DNA of 50,754 nucleotides from Flavobacterium sp. (GTDB lineage: Bacteria > Bacteroidota > Bacteroidia > Flavobacteriales > Flavobacteriaceae): assembly GCF_013822155.1 (NCBI RefSeq), contig NZ_PNJW01000016.1, forward strand, positions 1-50,754, written 5' to 3'. Shown in pieces: positions 35,345 to 43,820 of the stretch; position 1 is the stretch's first letter, and each line of letters begins with the position of its first letter. Below the pieces are notes generated by a model. It saw only the letters and a program-made list of their open reading frames with translations, had not been told where the DNA came from and made no database searches. The translations under genes were made by a program, and so were the position numbers.

Positions 35345-37735
35345 ATGAAAAGACTCAAAAAAATCGTTGTCATTATATTTATTCTTTTTGTCATTTTAGC
35401 CATTGGTGTTGTGAGTTACGGTTATTTTTTAACCCCTAAATACGATGGAGAATTAGCTTTAAATTCCATCCAAAAAGAAACCACCGTTTATTTTGATGAA
35501 TACGGAATTCCACATATTTATGCCGCTTCTCAAAAAGATGCGATGACTACGTTAGGTTATGTGCATGCTCAAGATCGATTGTGGCAAATGGAACTCATGC
35601 GAAGAATTGCTCCGGGAAGATTGTCCGAACTCTTTGGTTCAGTAATGCTTAAAAATGACAAATTTTTTACCGGTTTAGGCATTGATGAAGATTCCGAAAA
35701 AGCAATTGCTCAGTTGGATAAAAACAGCGAAAGTTATCAATTAACATTAGCTTATCTTGGAGGAATTAACCAGTTTTTAGAAGAAGGTCCAACGCCAATT
35801 GAGTTTCAATTGGTTGGCGTTACTAAGGAAAAATTCACCATCAAAGATGTGTATAATATTTTTGGTTATATGTCTTTCAGTTTTGCAATGTCTCAAAAAA
35901 CAGATCCGCTGTTAACCGATATTCGCGATGAATTCGGAATGGATTATTTAAAAGATTTTGGCATCGATGGCTCGTTGGCTCATACTAAACTAAAAAGTTT
36001 CAAAGGAAAGTCAGAAGCGTATGCTGAAATTTCAAAATCAGTCACTTCAATATTAGAAAACTCTCCAATTCCTTCTTTCATTGGAAGTAACAGTTGGGTA
36101 GTTGGACCACAAAAAACAAAAAGCGGAAAAGTATTGTTTGCCAACGATCCGCATATCGGATTTTCGCAACCTGGCACTTGGTATGAAGCTCATATTATAA
36201 CGCCCGATTATGAAATGTATGGTTACTATTTAGCTGGAACGCCTTTTCCTCTATTAGGTCACAATCGCGATTATGCCTATGGTTTAACGATGTTTGAAAA
36301 CGATGACATGGATTTGTTTTTGGAAACCAACAATCCCCAAAATGAAAACCAATACCAAACACCAGAAGGATTTAAAAACTATCAAGTTTCTGAAAAAACT
36401 ATTAAAGTAAAAGACAGTTCCGATGTGGTTTTGAAAATCAAAAAATCACATCACGGACCTTTAATGAACGGTTTGGTGGATGGTTTGAAAGAGGACAAAC
36501 CCGTATCAATGTGGTGGACCTATTTGCACCATAAGAATCAAATTTTAGATGCGGTTTATGCCCTTTCGCATGCAAAAGATGTAGAACATTTTCATCAAAG
36601 TATCGAATTAATTGCTGCTCCCGGATTAAACATTATGTATGGCGATGCCAAAGGAAACATCGCATGGATTACTTCCGGGAAATTATATAAAATGCCTGAA
36701 AATGTCAACGCCAATTTTATTCTTGATGGAGCAAACGGTAAAGATGAGCAAAAAGAATACTACGAGTTTTCTCAAAACCCCTATGCCATCAATCCGGATT
36801 GGAACTATGTCTATTCTTCCAACAATCAAGTAGAACCAATAAACGGTTATTTATATCCGGGCTATTATTTACCGCAAGATCGTGCAAAACGCATTGTGCA
36901 ATTGCTCGAACCTAAAAACGATTGGACAAAAGAAGATTTTATGAATATGATTACGGATGAAACTTCTTCCGTGGCTCCAATAGTGGCCAAAAACATGATT
37001 AATTCCATCAGTCAAGAAGTCTTGTCTGAAAATGAAAAAGCAGCCATTTCAATTTTATCAAAATGGAAAGGTTCCAATGCATTGAGTGATGTGGCACCCA
37101 CTATTTACAATAAATGGATGTATTTGTATTTAAAAAACACTTTTGAAGATGAGTTAGGAAAAGACCGATTTTCTGTTTTGTTGAATACACACATCATGAA
37201 GCAAATGATTGCTTTTCAAACTTCTAATGAATCGTCACCTTGGTGGGATGATGTTTCTACAAAAGATAAATTAGAAACCCGAACGGATATTTTGACAAAA
37301 TCCTTCCAAGAAGCTATTCTGCAGCTTGAAAAACAATTAGGAAACGATTTGAATGCGTGGACATGGAATAAAGTTCATTCAGTAGAACACAAACATCCTT
37401 TAGGTGAAGTAGCTGCGTTACGAAGTTATTTTAATGTGGGTCCGTTTGAAATAAATGGGTCTAACGAAGTCATCAATAATTTAATGTTTACGTTTACCGA
37501 AGAAGGAAAGTATCAAGTAAAAGCCGGTCCTTCGACTCGTCGCATTATCGATTTTTCAGATATTGAAAACAGTATGAGCATTCTACCAACAGGACAATCC
37601 GGAAATCCGTTAAGTGAACATTACAAAGACCAGGCAACCATGTATAATGAAGGCAAATTCAGAAAAATGAAAATGAATAAAAAGGAGATTGAAACGAGTT
37701 CAAGGAAGTTGGTGTTTAAACCAAAATCTAAATAG
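35345..37735 (+). CDS. Penicillin acylase family protein (Ntn hydrolase)
   Basis: A precursor that should self-cleave into two chains. The predicted N-terminal nucleophile is Ser248 in IGSNSWVVGP, matching the SNxW start of penicillin acylase beta chains. GIPHIYAASQKDAMTTLGYVHAQDRLWQME (in two blocks near 57-86) and FANDPHIGFSQPGTWYEAHI are family hallmarks. The N-terminus KKIVVIIFILFVILAIGVV is a single membrane anchor or uncleaved signal, so it acts in the periplasm. The family also includes acyl-homoserine lactone and cyclic imide acylases; the substrate is unknown. The earlier ATG at 35291 was rejected because it lies within the inverted repeat. The end overlaps the convergent photolyase gene by 8 bases. 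Confidence 0.92.
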   Translation: MKRLKKIVVIIFILFVILAIGVVSYGYFLTPKYDGELALNSIQKETTVYFDEYGIPHIYAASQKDAMTTLGYVHAQDRLWQMELMRRIAPGRLSELFGSVMLKNDKFFTGLGIDEDSEKAIAQLDKNSESYQLTLAYLGGINQFLEEGPTPIEFQLVGVTKEKFTIKDVYNIFGYMSFSFAMSQKTDPLLTDIRDEFGMDYLKDFGIDGSLAHTKLKSFKGKSEAYAEISKSVTSILENSPIPSFIGSNSWVVGPQKTKSGKVLFANDPHIGFSQPGTWYEAHIITPDYEMYGYYLAGTPFPLLGHNRDYAYGLTMFENDDMDLFLETNNPQNENQYQTPEGFKNYQVSEKTIKVKDSSDVVLKIKKSHHGPLMNGLVDGLKEDKPVSMWWTYLHHKNQILDAVYALSHAKDVEHFHQSIELIAAPGLNIMYGDAKGNIAWITSGKLYKMPENVNANFILDGANGKDEQKEYYEFSQNPYAINPDWNYVYSSNNQVEPINGYLYPGYYLPQDRAKRIVQLLEPKNDWTKEDFMNMITDETSSVAPIVAKNMINSISQEVLSENEKAAISILSKWKGSNALSDVAPTIYNKWMYLYLKNTFEDELGKDRFSVLLNTHIMKQMIAFQTSNESSPWWDDVSTKDKLETRTDILTKSFQEAILQLEKQLGNDLNAWTWNKVHSVEHKHPLGEVAALRSYFNVGPFEINGSNEVINNLMFTFTEEGKYQVKAGPSTRRIIDFSDIENSMSILPTGQSGNPLSEHYKDQATMYNEGKFRKMKMNKKEIETSSRKLVFKPKSK

Positions 37736-39260
37736 TATACAAACTCTTCATAATATCTTTCGCTTTCTTTTTAATCTGATACATTTCCTCCGCAGGATAC
37801 TTATTCAGTAAATTCAACATCATCGCCATGCGTTGATTGTTTTTGAAATGTTCTTTTTTCTCATCCAAAAAATTCCAATATAAACTGTTGAACGGACAGG
37901 CTTTTTCGCCTAATTTTTCTTTTACATTATAATGACAACTGCCACAATAATTACTCATTTTGTTAATGTAACTGCCCGAGGAAACATAAGGTTTGGTGGC
38001 TAAAATTCCACTATCGGCATATTGACTCATGCCTCGTGTGTTGGGCATTTCCACCCATTCAATCGCATCAATGTAAACGCCCAAATACCAAGCATCGACT
38101 TCATCGGGATGCATCTGCGTGAGCAACGAAAAATTCCCAATAATCATCAATCGCTGAATGTGATGAGCATACGCTTCCTCCAAACTTTGCGAAATGGCTT
38201 TTTGCATGCAATTCATTTTGGTTTTTCCGGTCCAATAAAAATGAGGTAATTTGTTGTGGTTTTCTAATGAATTCATTTGAGCATAATTCGGCATTTCTTT
38301 CCAGTAAATTCCACGAACATATTCCCGCCAACCCAAAATTTGTCGCACAAAACCTTCCACTTGCGAAAGCGTAATTTCAGTTTCTTTTGGATGATAATAA
38401 TGGACCACTTGATCAATCACTTCTTTAGGCGAAAGCATTTTCGAATTCATAGCAAACGACAATCGCGAATGAAACAGAAACTTTTCATCCGTGTGCATCG
38501 CATCTTCATAATCGCCAAAGTGTTTCAATAAATGTTGACAGAAATAATCGAGTTGCTGCAAACATTCAGCTCTCGACGTTGGCCAATTGAATTTTTCAAC
38601 ATCAATTGAACCAAAGGTTTGAACCTCCATTTTTTCTAATTGACGGATAATTTCGGCTACATTTTTTGGAAATAATTTCGCATTCGGAATCGGAACTTCG
38701 CCTTTGTATTTTTTTCGATTATCGTGGTCAAAATTCCATTGATTGCCAATTGGATTATTTCCAATCATCAAAATGTCGTTCTTTTTTCGCATCATTCGAT
38801 AGAAATTTTCCATCAACAATAATTTTTTTCCTTGAAAAAAATCGGCTAATTCGGTTCTAGTCGTATAAAAATGTTCCGTGTCAAAAACTTCTGTTGGAAT
38901 AGAAAGATTTTGACAAATTTGCTTCAATTGTTCATCCAATCGAAATTCATCCGGTAATTGGTATTCAAATTTTTCAATGGAATATTGCTCGATAGTTTGT
39001 TGAATTAATGCTTCTAATTTTTGTGGATTTTTTTCATCATCAATTTCAAAATAAATGACGTGATGATTATTGTTTTTCAAATCCGAAGCAAAATTTCGCA
39101 TACTTAAAAAGAAAGCTACTACTTTTTGAATGTGATGTTTCACATAATCGGTTTCCTGACGCATTTCCGCCATTAAATAAATGACATTTTCATCTGTTTT
39201 TTGAAACCAAGAATGGTTGTGATTCAGTTGATCACCGAGAAGAAGTCGAAGTGTTTTCAT
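37728..39260 (-). CDS. phrB: Iron-sulfur cryptochrome/(6-4) photolyase (PhrB-like)
   Basis: A light-driven DNA repair enzyme with FAD and a 4Fe-4S cluster. The four cluster cysteines are Cys351, Cys439, Cys442 and Cys455 (NCMQK, YCGSC, ACPFN); the spacing is the same as I recall for Agrobacterium PhrB (350/438/441/454). The N-terminal photolyase domain begins LRLLLGDQLNHNHSWF. GWREYVRGIYW and NTRGMSQYADSGIL, in the C-terminal helical domain, belong to the FAD site. At 510 residues it is full length. It is the last gene of a leftward cluster, 134 bases after Cry-DASH, with dispersed repeats in the gap. Confidence 0.94.
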   Translation of the reverse strand: MKTLRLLLGDQLNHNHSWFQKTDENVIYLMAEMRQETDYVKHHIQKVVAFFLSMRNFASDLKNNNHHVIYFEIDDEKNPQKLEALIQQTIEQYSIEKFEYQLPDEFRLDEQLKQICQNLSIPTEVFDTEHFYTTRTELADFFQGKKLLLMENFYRMMRKKNDILMIGNNPIGNQWNFDHDNRKKYKGEVPIPNAKLFPKNVAEIIRQLEKMEVQTFGSIDVEKFNWPTSRAECLQQLDYFCQHLLKHFGDYEDAMHTDEKFLFHSRLSFAMNSKMLSPKEVIDQVVHYYHPKETEITLSQVEGFVRQILGWREYVRGIYWKEMPNYAQMNSLENHNKLPHFYWTGKTKMNCMQKAISQSLEEAYAHHIQRLMIIGNFSLLTQMHPDEVDAWYLGVYIDAIEWVEMPNTRGMSQYADSGILATKPYVSSGSYINKMSNYCGSCHYNVKEKLGEKACPFNSLYWNFLDEKKEHFKNNQRMAMMLNLLNKYPAEEMYQIKKKAKDIMKSLYTI

Positions 39261-39272
39261 TTTTGTTCTTTT

Positions 39273-39355
39273 GTTTCAAGTTTCAGGTTTCAGGTTTCAA
39301 GTTGAGATTAGCTCTGTGAAATTTTTAAATCCGTGTTAATCCGTGAAATCCGTGT
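39273..39355. repeat. Dispersed repeats between the two photolyase genes
   Basis: Two kinds are adjacent: GTTTCAAG/GTTTCAGG units repeated four times (39273-39303), and AATCCGTG units repeated three times (39329-39355). The first kind recurs at 47211-47279. Confidence 0.65.
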
Positions 39356-39394
39356 CAACTTTTCTTTAAATGTTTAATGTAAATTGAAACAAAT

Positions 39395-40687
39395 TTATTC
39401 AAACCATAGTTTTTGATAGTCACCTTTCGCATCATACATTTCCGCTTGTCGTTTAATGTTGAATTTTCGATCTCTCGGGTCATTACCAACACCGGAATTG
39501 TAAATCCAGTTGCCGTAATTAGAATGTACATCATAATCAATCAGCATACTTTCAAAATAAGCCGCTGCCACTCGCCAATCTTGTTTCCATTCTTTTGCCC
39601 AAAAACTTGCTACATTTTGCCTGCCACGATTACTCATGAAACCGGTTTGTTGCAATTCAATCATGTTGGCATTCACAAAAGGTTCATTGGTGTTGCCATT
39701 TTTCCATTGTTGAAAAGCTTTGGGATGGAATTTCCAATCGTATTTTTTTCCTAAAATGCCATCGAGTTGAAAGATTTTATTTCCGTGTTTCAACGAAATA
39801 TATTTAAAATAATCTCGCCAAATCAATTCGAAAATCAACCAATACGTATCTTCATTTTTGCAAATTTCTTGTTCGTATTGCTGAATTTTCCAATAAATTG
39901 TTCTGGCAGAAATACTGCCATTTGCCAGCCAAGCGGAAAGTTTCGAACTGTAATCGGTTCCAATCAATCCGTTTCGGGTTTGTTTGTAAGATGACAAATT
40001 TTCTGTTTTAAAGAAGTAATGCTCCAATCGTTTCAACGCATTTAATTCGCCACCATGAAACGAAAAAGCTGAATTAGGATGAATTTCAAAACTTTCCAAA
40101 CCGAAATCTTCTAAAGTAATGTTGAAAGAATTTGGTTGAATCCAATTGGAATCAGGTTGTTTTTCAATTGAAACAGTTGGGCTGACTTTTACAGTTGCTT
40201 CGCATTTTTTTCTGAAGACCGTAAAAACTTCCGGAATTTCACTAAAATCAGCATACGGAATATCCTCCGGATGAAACAAAAATTGGTCATAAGTTTCTAC
40301 CCATTTGACATTTGAATTTTGATTTTTGAGGTTGATATTGATATTGTCATTGACGTTGACCTCCTCAGTTGTCCATTCTTTTTGAAGAAAAACAGTCGAT
40401 ATTTCATAATCATTTATCAATTGCGGAATAACCTCCTCTGGTTTTTCATAAAAAATAAACAAGGGAATATTTTTTTCTTTTAAAAAATAATAAAGTTCAA
40501 AAACGGATTCCAATAAAAATTGAGCTCTGAATTTTTCAGTTTTTTTAAAACCATACTTCGTTTCTTCATAATGTCGCGGATCAAAACAATAAACAGCCAA
40601 AACGTTTCTCTCTTTTTGACATGCTTGAAAGAGAGAAACATTGTCGTTTACTCGTAAATCATTTCGAAACCAAACGAGATTGTTCAT
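39395..40687 (-). CDS. Cryptochrome DASH / photolyase family protein
   Basis: A FAD-containing photolyase or cryptochrome of the DASH type. The N-terminus [15 protein letters not shown], the FAD-binding region [41 protein letters not shown], and the end [29 protein letters not shown] are diagnostic. DASH proteins repair pyrimidine dimers in single-stranded DNA. An Asn-rich run ([17 protein letters not shown], near residue 113) comes from a simple GTTGATATTGA-like repeat in the DNA and is probably a surface loop. The start overlaps the DUF2256 stop (ATGA), so the two are coupled. Confidence 0.93.
   Translation of the reverse strand: MNNLVWFRNDLRVNDNVSLFQACQKERNVLAVYCFDPRHYEETKYGFKKTEKFRAQFLLESVFELYYFLKEKNIPLFIFYEKPEEVIPQLINDYEISTVFLQKEWTTEEVNVNDNININLKNQNSNVKWVETYDQFLFHPEDIPYADFSEIPEVFTVFRKKCEATVKVSPTVSIEKQPDSNWIQPNSFNITLEDFGLESFEIHPNSAFSFHGGELNALKRLEHYFFKTENLSSYKQTRNGLIGTDYSSKLSAWLANGSISARTIYWKIQQYEQEICKNEDTYWLIFELIWRDYFKYISLKHGNKIFQLDGILGKKYDWKFHPKAFQQWKNGNTNEPFVNANMIELQQTGFMSNRGRQNVASFWAKEWKQDWRVAAAYFESMLIDYDVHSNYGNWIYNSGVGNDPRDRKFNIKRQAEMYDAKGDYQKLWFE
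40326..40362. repeat. TTGATA/TTGAC simple repeat inside the Cry-DASH gene
   Basis: On the plus strand GGTTGATATTGATATTGTCA, followed by TTGACGTTGACC: five TTGAC/TTGATA-like units. Read leftward it encodes the Asn/Val/Ile-rich loop. Confidence 0.6.
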
Positions 40688-40845
40688 TTAATTGGATTTT
40701 TAGAATTGGAATTTTTATTTCTCTTACACCGCTCACCGCAATACAAAACTTCCTCCCAATTTTTCTCCCACTTCTTTCGCCAAGCAAACGGTAATCTACA
40801 GGTTTTACAGATTTTTTCAGGATGATGTACTTTTTTGTGAGCCAT
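40684..40845 (-). CDS. DUF2256 zinc-ribbon-like mini-protein
   Basis: A 53-residue protein matching the DUF2256 pattern: [20 protein letters not shown], then [12 protein letters not shown], with Cys13, Cys16, Cys36 and Cys40 as a probable zinc site. Family members are often encoded beside cryptochrome/photolyase genes. The stop codon overlaps the Cry-DASH start (ATGA), and the gene begins two bases after the flavin reductase stop, so all three are tightly coupled. Function unknown; a role in photolyase assembly or DNA binding is inference from context. Confidence 0.9.
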   Translation of the reverse strand: MAHKKVHHPEKICKTCRLPFAWRKKWEKNWEEVLYCGERCKRNKNSNSKNPIK

Positions 40846-40847
40846 TT

Positions 40848-41483
40848 TTACAACATTGATTTGGTTGGAACATTTGGTCGGGCATATTCAAAACGATCCA
40901 CTAATTTTGGGACACAGTAGCCATTTAATCCATTAATCGTAACAACATTTTCTAAATCCAATCGCAGCCAATTGTCTTTTTGAATTAGATTTTCTTTGAT
41001 AATTATTTGTTCAATTGAAGCAATAATATGAATGGTTCCGTTTTCTTTAATTTCATATTCGTTGAGGTATTTACAAAGAATTTGCACCGGACTATTTTTT
41101 ACAAAAGGAATCGAAATCCCGTCATAATATTCTTCTTCCAAACTGGTTTTGTAAAATTCGGAAATACTTTCATCATAACCGGCAGATGAATGATGAGCAT
41201 CGGCAATCATGGTTTCAGTGATGTGATTGACCGTAAAAAAACCTAAATCTTTAATATTTTTATACGTATTTCTGGGAACAGTAGTCGGTCGAAGAATAAA
41301 TCCTAACATCGCAGGGTCGCTTCCCAAATGGGTTATACTGCTGAAAATGGCAACATTGGAAACACCTTCAAGGGTTTTAGTTGCAATTAAATTCGCCGAT
41401 TTATAGCCGGTACAACTATTGATTAAATTCAATCGTGGAATTTTTGGTAGCTGTTCAATTGTATTTTTCGAAAAATGAATCAT
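40848..41483 (-). CDS. Flavin reductase family protein
   Basis: A split-barrel FMN-binding flavoprotein: [40 protein letters not shown], and a TVNHI segment as in flavin reductase-like (DIM6/NTAB) proteins. It heads the leftward cluster with DUF2256, Cry-DASH and the FeS photolyase, so it may supply reduced flavin for photorepair; that is inference. The start used ([12 protein letters not shown]) is downstream of the promoter; the in-frame ATG at 41501 lies within the promoter element. Confidence 0.87.
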   Translation of the reverse strand: MIHFSKNTIEQLPKIPRLNLINSCTGYKSANLIATKTLEGVSNVAIFSSITHLGSDPAMLGFILRPTTVPRNTYKNIKDLGFFTVNHITETMIADAHHSSAGYDESISEFYKTSLEEEYYDGISIPFVKNSPVQILCKYLNEYEIKENGTIHIIASIEQIIIKENLIQKDNWLRLDLENVVTINGLNGYCVPKLVDRFEYARPNVPTKSML

Positions 41484-41498
41484 TAAAGCAATTTTTTT

Positions 41499-41506
41499 CA
41501 AAGATA
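41499..41506 (-). promoter_or_regulatory. Promoter of the photorepair cluster
   Basis: Leftward TATCTTTG is an exact TAnnTTTG element. It places the transcription start near 41494 and the first usable ATG at 41483. Confidence 0.6.
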
Positions 41507-41600
41507 GTTTTTGTTTAATTAAATAATATAAAAGTTAAACAAAATTTTTAGTTTTACTGAAATATATGTTTCTCAAATCGTGAATTCTTATTATAATCGC

Positions 41601-41608
41601 TATTTTTG
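41601..41608 (+). promoter_or_regulatory. Promoter of kynurenine 3-monooxygenase
   Basis: TATTTTTG is an exact -7 element, 24 bases before the start codon. Confidence 0.55.
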
Positions 41609-41632
41609 TAATTGAATTTTTGAAAGTCATTT

Positions 41633-42979
41633 ATGCAAACCCCTCAAAAAATTGCTGTTGTTGGTTCCGGGTTAGTTGGAACTTTATTGGCAATATACCT
41701 CAAAAAATTAGGTCACACGGTTCATGTTTTTGATCGAAGTGCGGATATTCGAACAGTTGAATTTTCCGGACGTTCCATTAATTTGGTCATGTCAAATAGA
41801 GGTTGGAAAGCGTTGGATGACATCGGCTTGACCGAGGAAATAAAAAAAATTGGAATTCCGGTCGATAAACGAGCGATTCATTTGCAGGATTCAAAACTCA
41901 CCTATCAAAATTATGGTAAAGAGGGCGAAGCCATTTATTCACTTTCCAGAGGTGTTTTGAACCGAAAAATGATTGATTTAGCAGAAGCCGAAGGCGTTGA
42001 ATTCTTTTTTGAACACAGAATTTGGGATGTTACTTTATCCGATGCCACTTTGCACATCGGAGAAACTGAAAGAGGCATGTGGACCGATTTAAAATATGAT
42101 AAAGTTTTTGGTGCCGATGGTGCGTTTTCGAGAATTCGTCACCGCATGCAACGCCAAAGTATGTTTGATTATTCGCAAAAATTTTTAAAAATTGGCTACA
42201 AAGAATTACACATTCCTGCCAATACAGATGGAACGTATAAAATTGACAAAAACTCTTTGCATATTTGGCCTCGCGGCAATTTCATGTTGATGGGATTGGC
42301 TAATTTAGATGGCTCATTTACATGTACACTTTTTATGCCTTTTGAAGGAGAAAATTCCTTTGAAAGTTTATACGACGAAAAAACGTTAGTTGATTTTTTT
42401 GCAAAATATTTTCCTGATACCAAAGAAGTGATTCCTGATTTGGTGGAAGATTTCTTCAAAAACCCTAAAAGTTATTTGGTCACCATGCAATGTTACCCTT
42501 GGACATTTAACGATAAAGTTGCGTTGATTGGCGATTCGTGTCATGCGATTGTTCCTTTTTACGGACACGGAATGAATGCCGGTTTTGAGGATATTACCGT
42601 TTTGAGTGAAATGATTTCAAAATACGGCGACGATTGGGAAACCATTTTTGAGGAATACCAAAAATCCCGCAAACCAAATGCCGATGCCATTGCCGAACTT
42701 TCCTATCGCAATTTCATGGAGATGAGTGCCAAAACGGCCGATGAAAAATTCTTATTACAGAAGAAAATTGAAAAATGTTTTTCAGACAAACATCCTGATT
42801 TGTGGATGCCGTTGTATAGTAGGGTAACGTTTAGTTTGCAACCTTATTCCGAAGCTTTAGCCATTGGTGATTTCCAAAACAAAATCATGGAAGAAGTGAT
42901 GCAAATGGAAAACATTGAAATAATTTGGGATAGTGAAGCGGTTGAACAGAAGATTATTTCGTTGTTGAATCAAAAATAG
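41633..42979 (+). CDS. kmo: Kynurenine 3-monooxygenase
   Basis: An FAD-dependent hydroxylase that makes 3-hydroxykynurenine from kynurenine with NADPH and O2. The Rossmann motif GSGLVG is at 11-16; then come the characteristic GRSINLVMSNRGWKALDDIG, SLSRGVLNRKMIDLA, VFGADGAFSRIRH, IWPRGNFMLMGLANLDGSFT, and the second FAD motif ALIGDSCHAIVPFYGHGMNAGFED (two blocks near 300). At 448 residues it is full length. It works upstream of the kynureninase encoded at 32.8 kb. The downstream 3-hydroxyanthranilate dioxygenase is not in the window. Confidence 0.95.
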   Translation: MQTPQKIAVVGSGLVGTLLAIYLKKLGHTVHVFDRSADIRTVEFSGRSINLVMSNRGWKALDDIGLTEEIKKIGIPVDKRAIHLQDSKLTYQNYGKEGEAIYSLSRGVLNRKMIDLAEAEGVEFFFEHRIWDVTLSDATLHIGETERGMWTDLKYDKVFGADGAFSRIRHRMQRQSMFDYSQKFLKIGYKELHIPANTDGTYKIDKNSLHIWPRGNFMLMGLANLDGSFTCTLFMPFEGENSFESLYDEKTLVDFFAKYFPDTKEVIPDLVEDFFKNPKSYLVTMQCYPWTFNDKVALIGDSCHAIVPFYGHGMNAGFEDITVLSEMISKYGDDWETIFEEYQKSRKPNADAIAELSYRNFMEMSAKTADEKFLLQKKIEKCFSDKHPDLWMPLYSRVTFSLQPYSEALAIGDFQNKIMEEVMQMENIEIIWDSEAVEQKIISLLNQK

Positions 42980-42981
42980 TT

Positions 42982-43344
42982 TTACTCTTCCCGATGCACC
43001 TTCTCAAAATTAAAAGCCGGTTTACAAATGGCAATATATTCACACACTTCATCAAACGGATTGGAATATTGAACACGTGTGTCTTTCTCAATTTTGATGG
43101 ATTGACCAGCTTCTAAAACAATTACTTTGTCTTCAATAATAAATTGTTTTTTGCCTTTGATAACATAAGTATATTCATCAAACTCTGGCGTTTGAAAAGG
43201 TTCGATCCAATGTGGCGGTGCAATCATATGAGCAATGGAAATTTCGTTGTTGCCATCAGAAGCTTTTCCAAAATGTTCTTCGATTAGTTTTCCATCGGTT
43301 GTTGGAACGATGAATGGTGATTTTTGAATTTTGTATTTTTTCAT
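42982..43344 (-). CDS. Cupin-domain protein
   Basis: A single-domain beta-barrel of 120 residues. The cupin motifs are loosely present: PPHWIEPFQTPEFDEYTYVIKGK (motif 1 region) and LEAGQSIKIEKDTRVQYSNP (motif 2 region), but with few His residues, so metal binding is doubtful. The function is unassigned. It converges on kmo with a gap of two bases and lies next to the DUF486 gene in the same direction. Confidence 0.8.
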   Translation of the reverse strand: MKKYKIQKSPFIVPTTDGKLIEEHFGKASDGNNEISIAHMIAPPHWIEPFQTPEFDEYTYVIKGKKQFIIEDKVIVLEAGQSIKIEKDTRVQYSNPFDEVCEYIAICKPAFNFEKVHREE

Positions 43345-43384
43345 AAAGTCAATACGCTATTTTCTATTTTCTTTCCTATTTCTT

Positions 43385-43753
43385 CTATTTTCTAAATATA
43401 AAATAAACCGCCAACACCAAAAAGCACATCCCAACAAAATGATTCCATTTAAAGGTTTCAGTTTTAAAGAAAAGCATCGAAAAAACCACAAAAATGACTA
43501 ATGTAATCACTTCCTGAATTACCTTTAATTGCAAAAGTGAAAAAGGGCCACCATAGCCTTCATAACCAATCCGATTGGCAGGCACTTGAAAAAAATATTC
43601 AAATAAAGCTAATCCCCAACTGATCAAAACAATCGTAATCAATCCGGCATTTTCAAACCATTTCAAATCTTTAAATTTCAAATGACCATACCATGCCAAT
43701 GTCATAAAAACATTGGAAAGTATAAGTAATCCGATGGTGAAGAATCCCTTCAT
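43385..43753 (-). CDS. DUF486 (DMT-like) membrane protein
   Basis: A 122-residue protein of four hydrophobic segments resembling half of a drug/metabolite transporter: the start FFTIGLLILSNVFMTLAWYGHLKF, the conserved LFEYFFQVPANRIGYEGYGG, and LKVIQEVITLVIFVVF. This is the DUF486 family of inner-membrane proteins with no known substrate. An oligopyrimidine-rich stretch (CTATTTTCT units, 43350-43394) lies between it and the cupin gene. Confidence 0.88.
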   Translation of the reverse strand: MKGFFTIGLLILSNVFMTLAWYGHLKFKDLKWFENAGLITIVLISWGLALFEYFFQVPANRIGYEGYGGPFSLLQLKVIQEVITLVIFVVFSMLFFKTETFKWNHFVGMCFLVLAVYFIFRK

Positions 43754-43775
43754 TTTTTAGTTTGTTTCTTGCTTC

Positions 43776-43817
43776 CCTCTCCAAAGGAGAGTCCCGAGAC
43801 TTCGGGAGGGGGAGAGG
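43776..43817. repeat. Nested palindromic repeat between DUF486 and the HerA-like gene
   Basis: CTCTCCAAAGGAGAG (43778-43792) is followed by TCCCGAGACTTCGGGA (43792-43807). The whole is bracketed by CCTCTCC (43776) and GGAGAGG (43811). The second palindrome differs by one base from the core inside aroA, and the first is the counterpart of the aroA repeat at 31262. Confidence 0.85.
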
Positions 43818-43820
43818 TTT

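Noticed and set aside
39273..39355. Short direct repeats that might suggest a small CRISPR array
   Set aside because: The units are 8 bases without regular unique spacers, and no cas genes are present.
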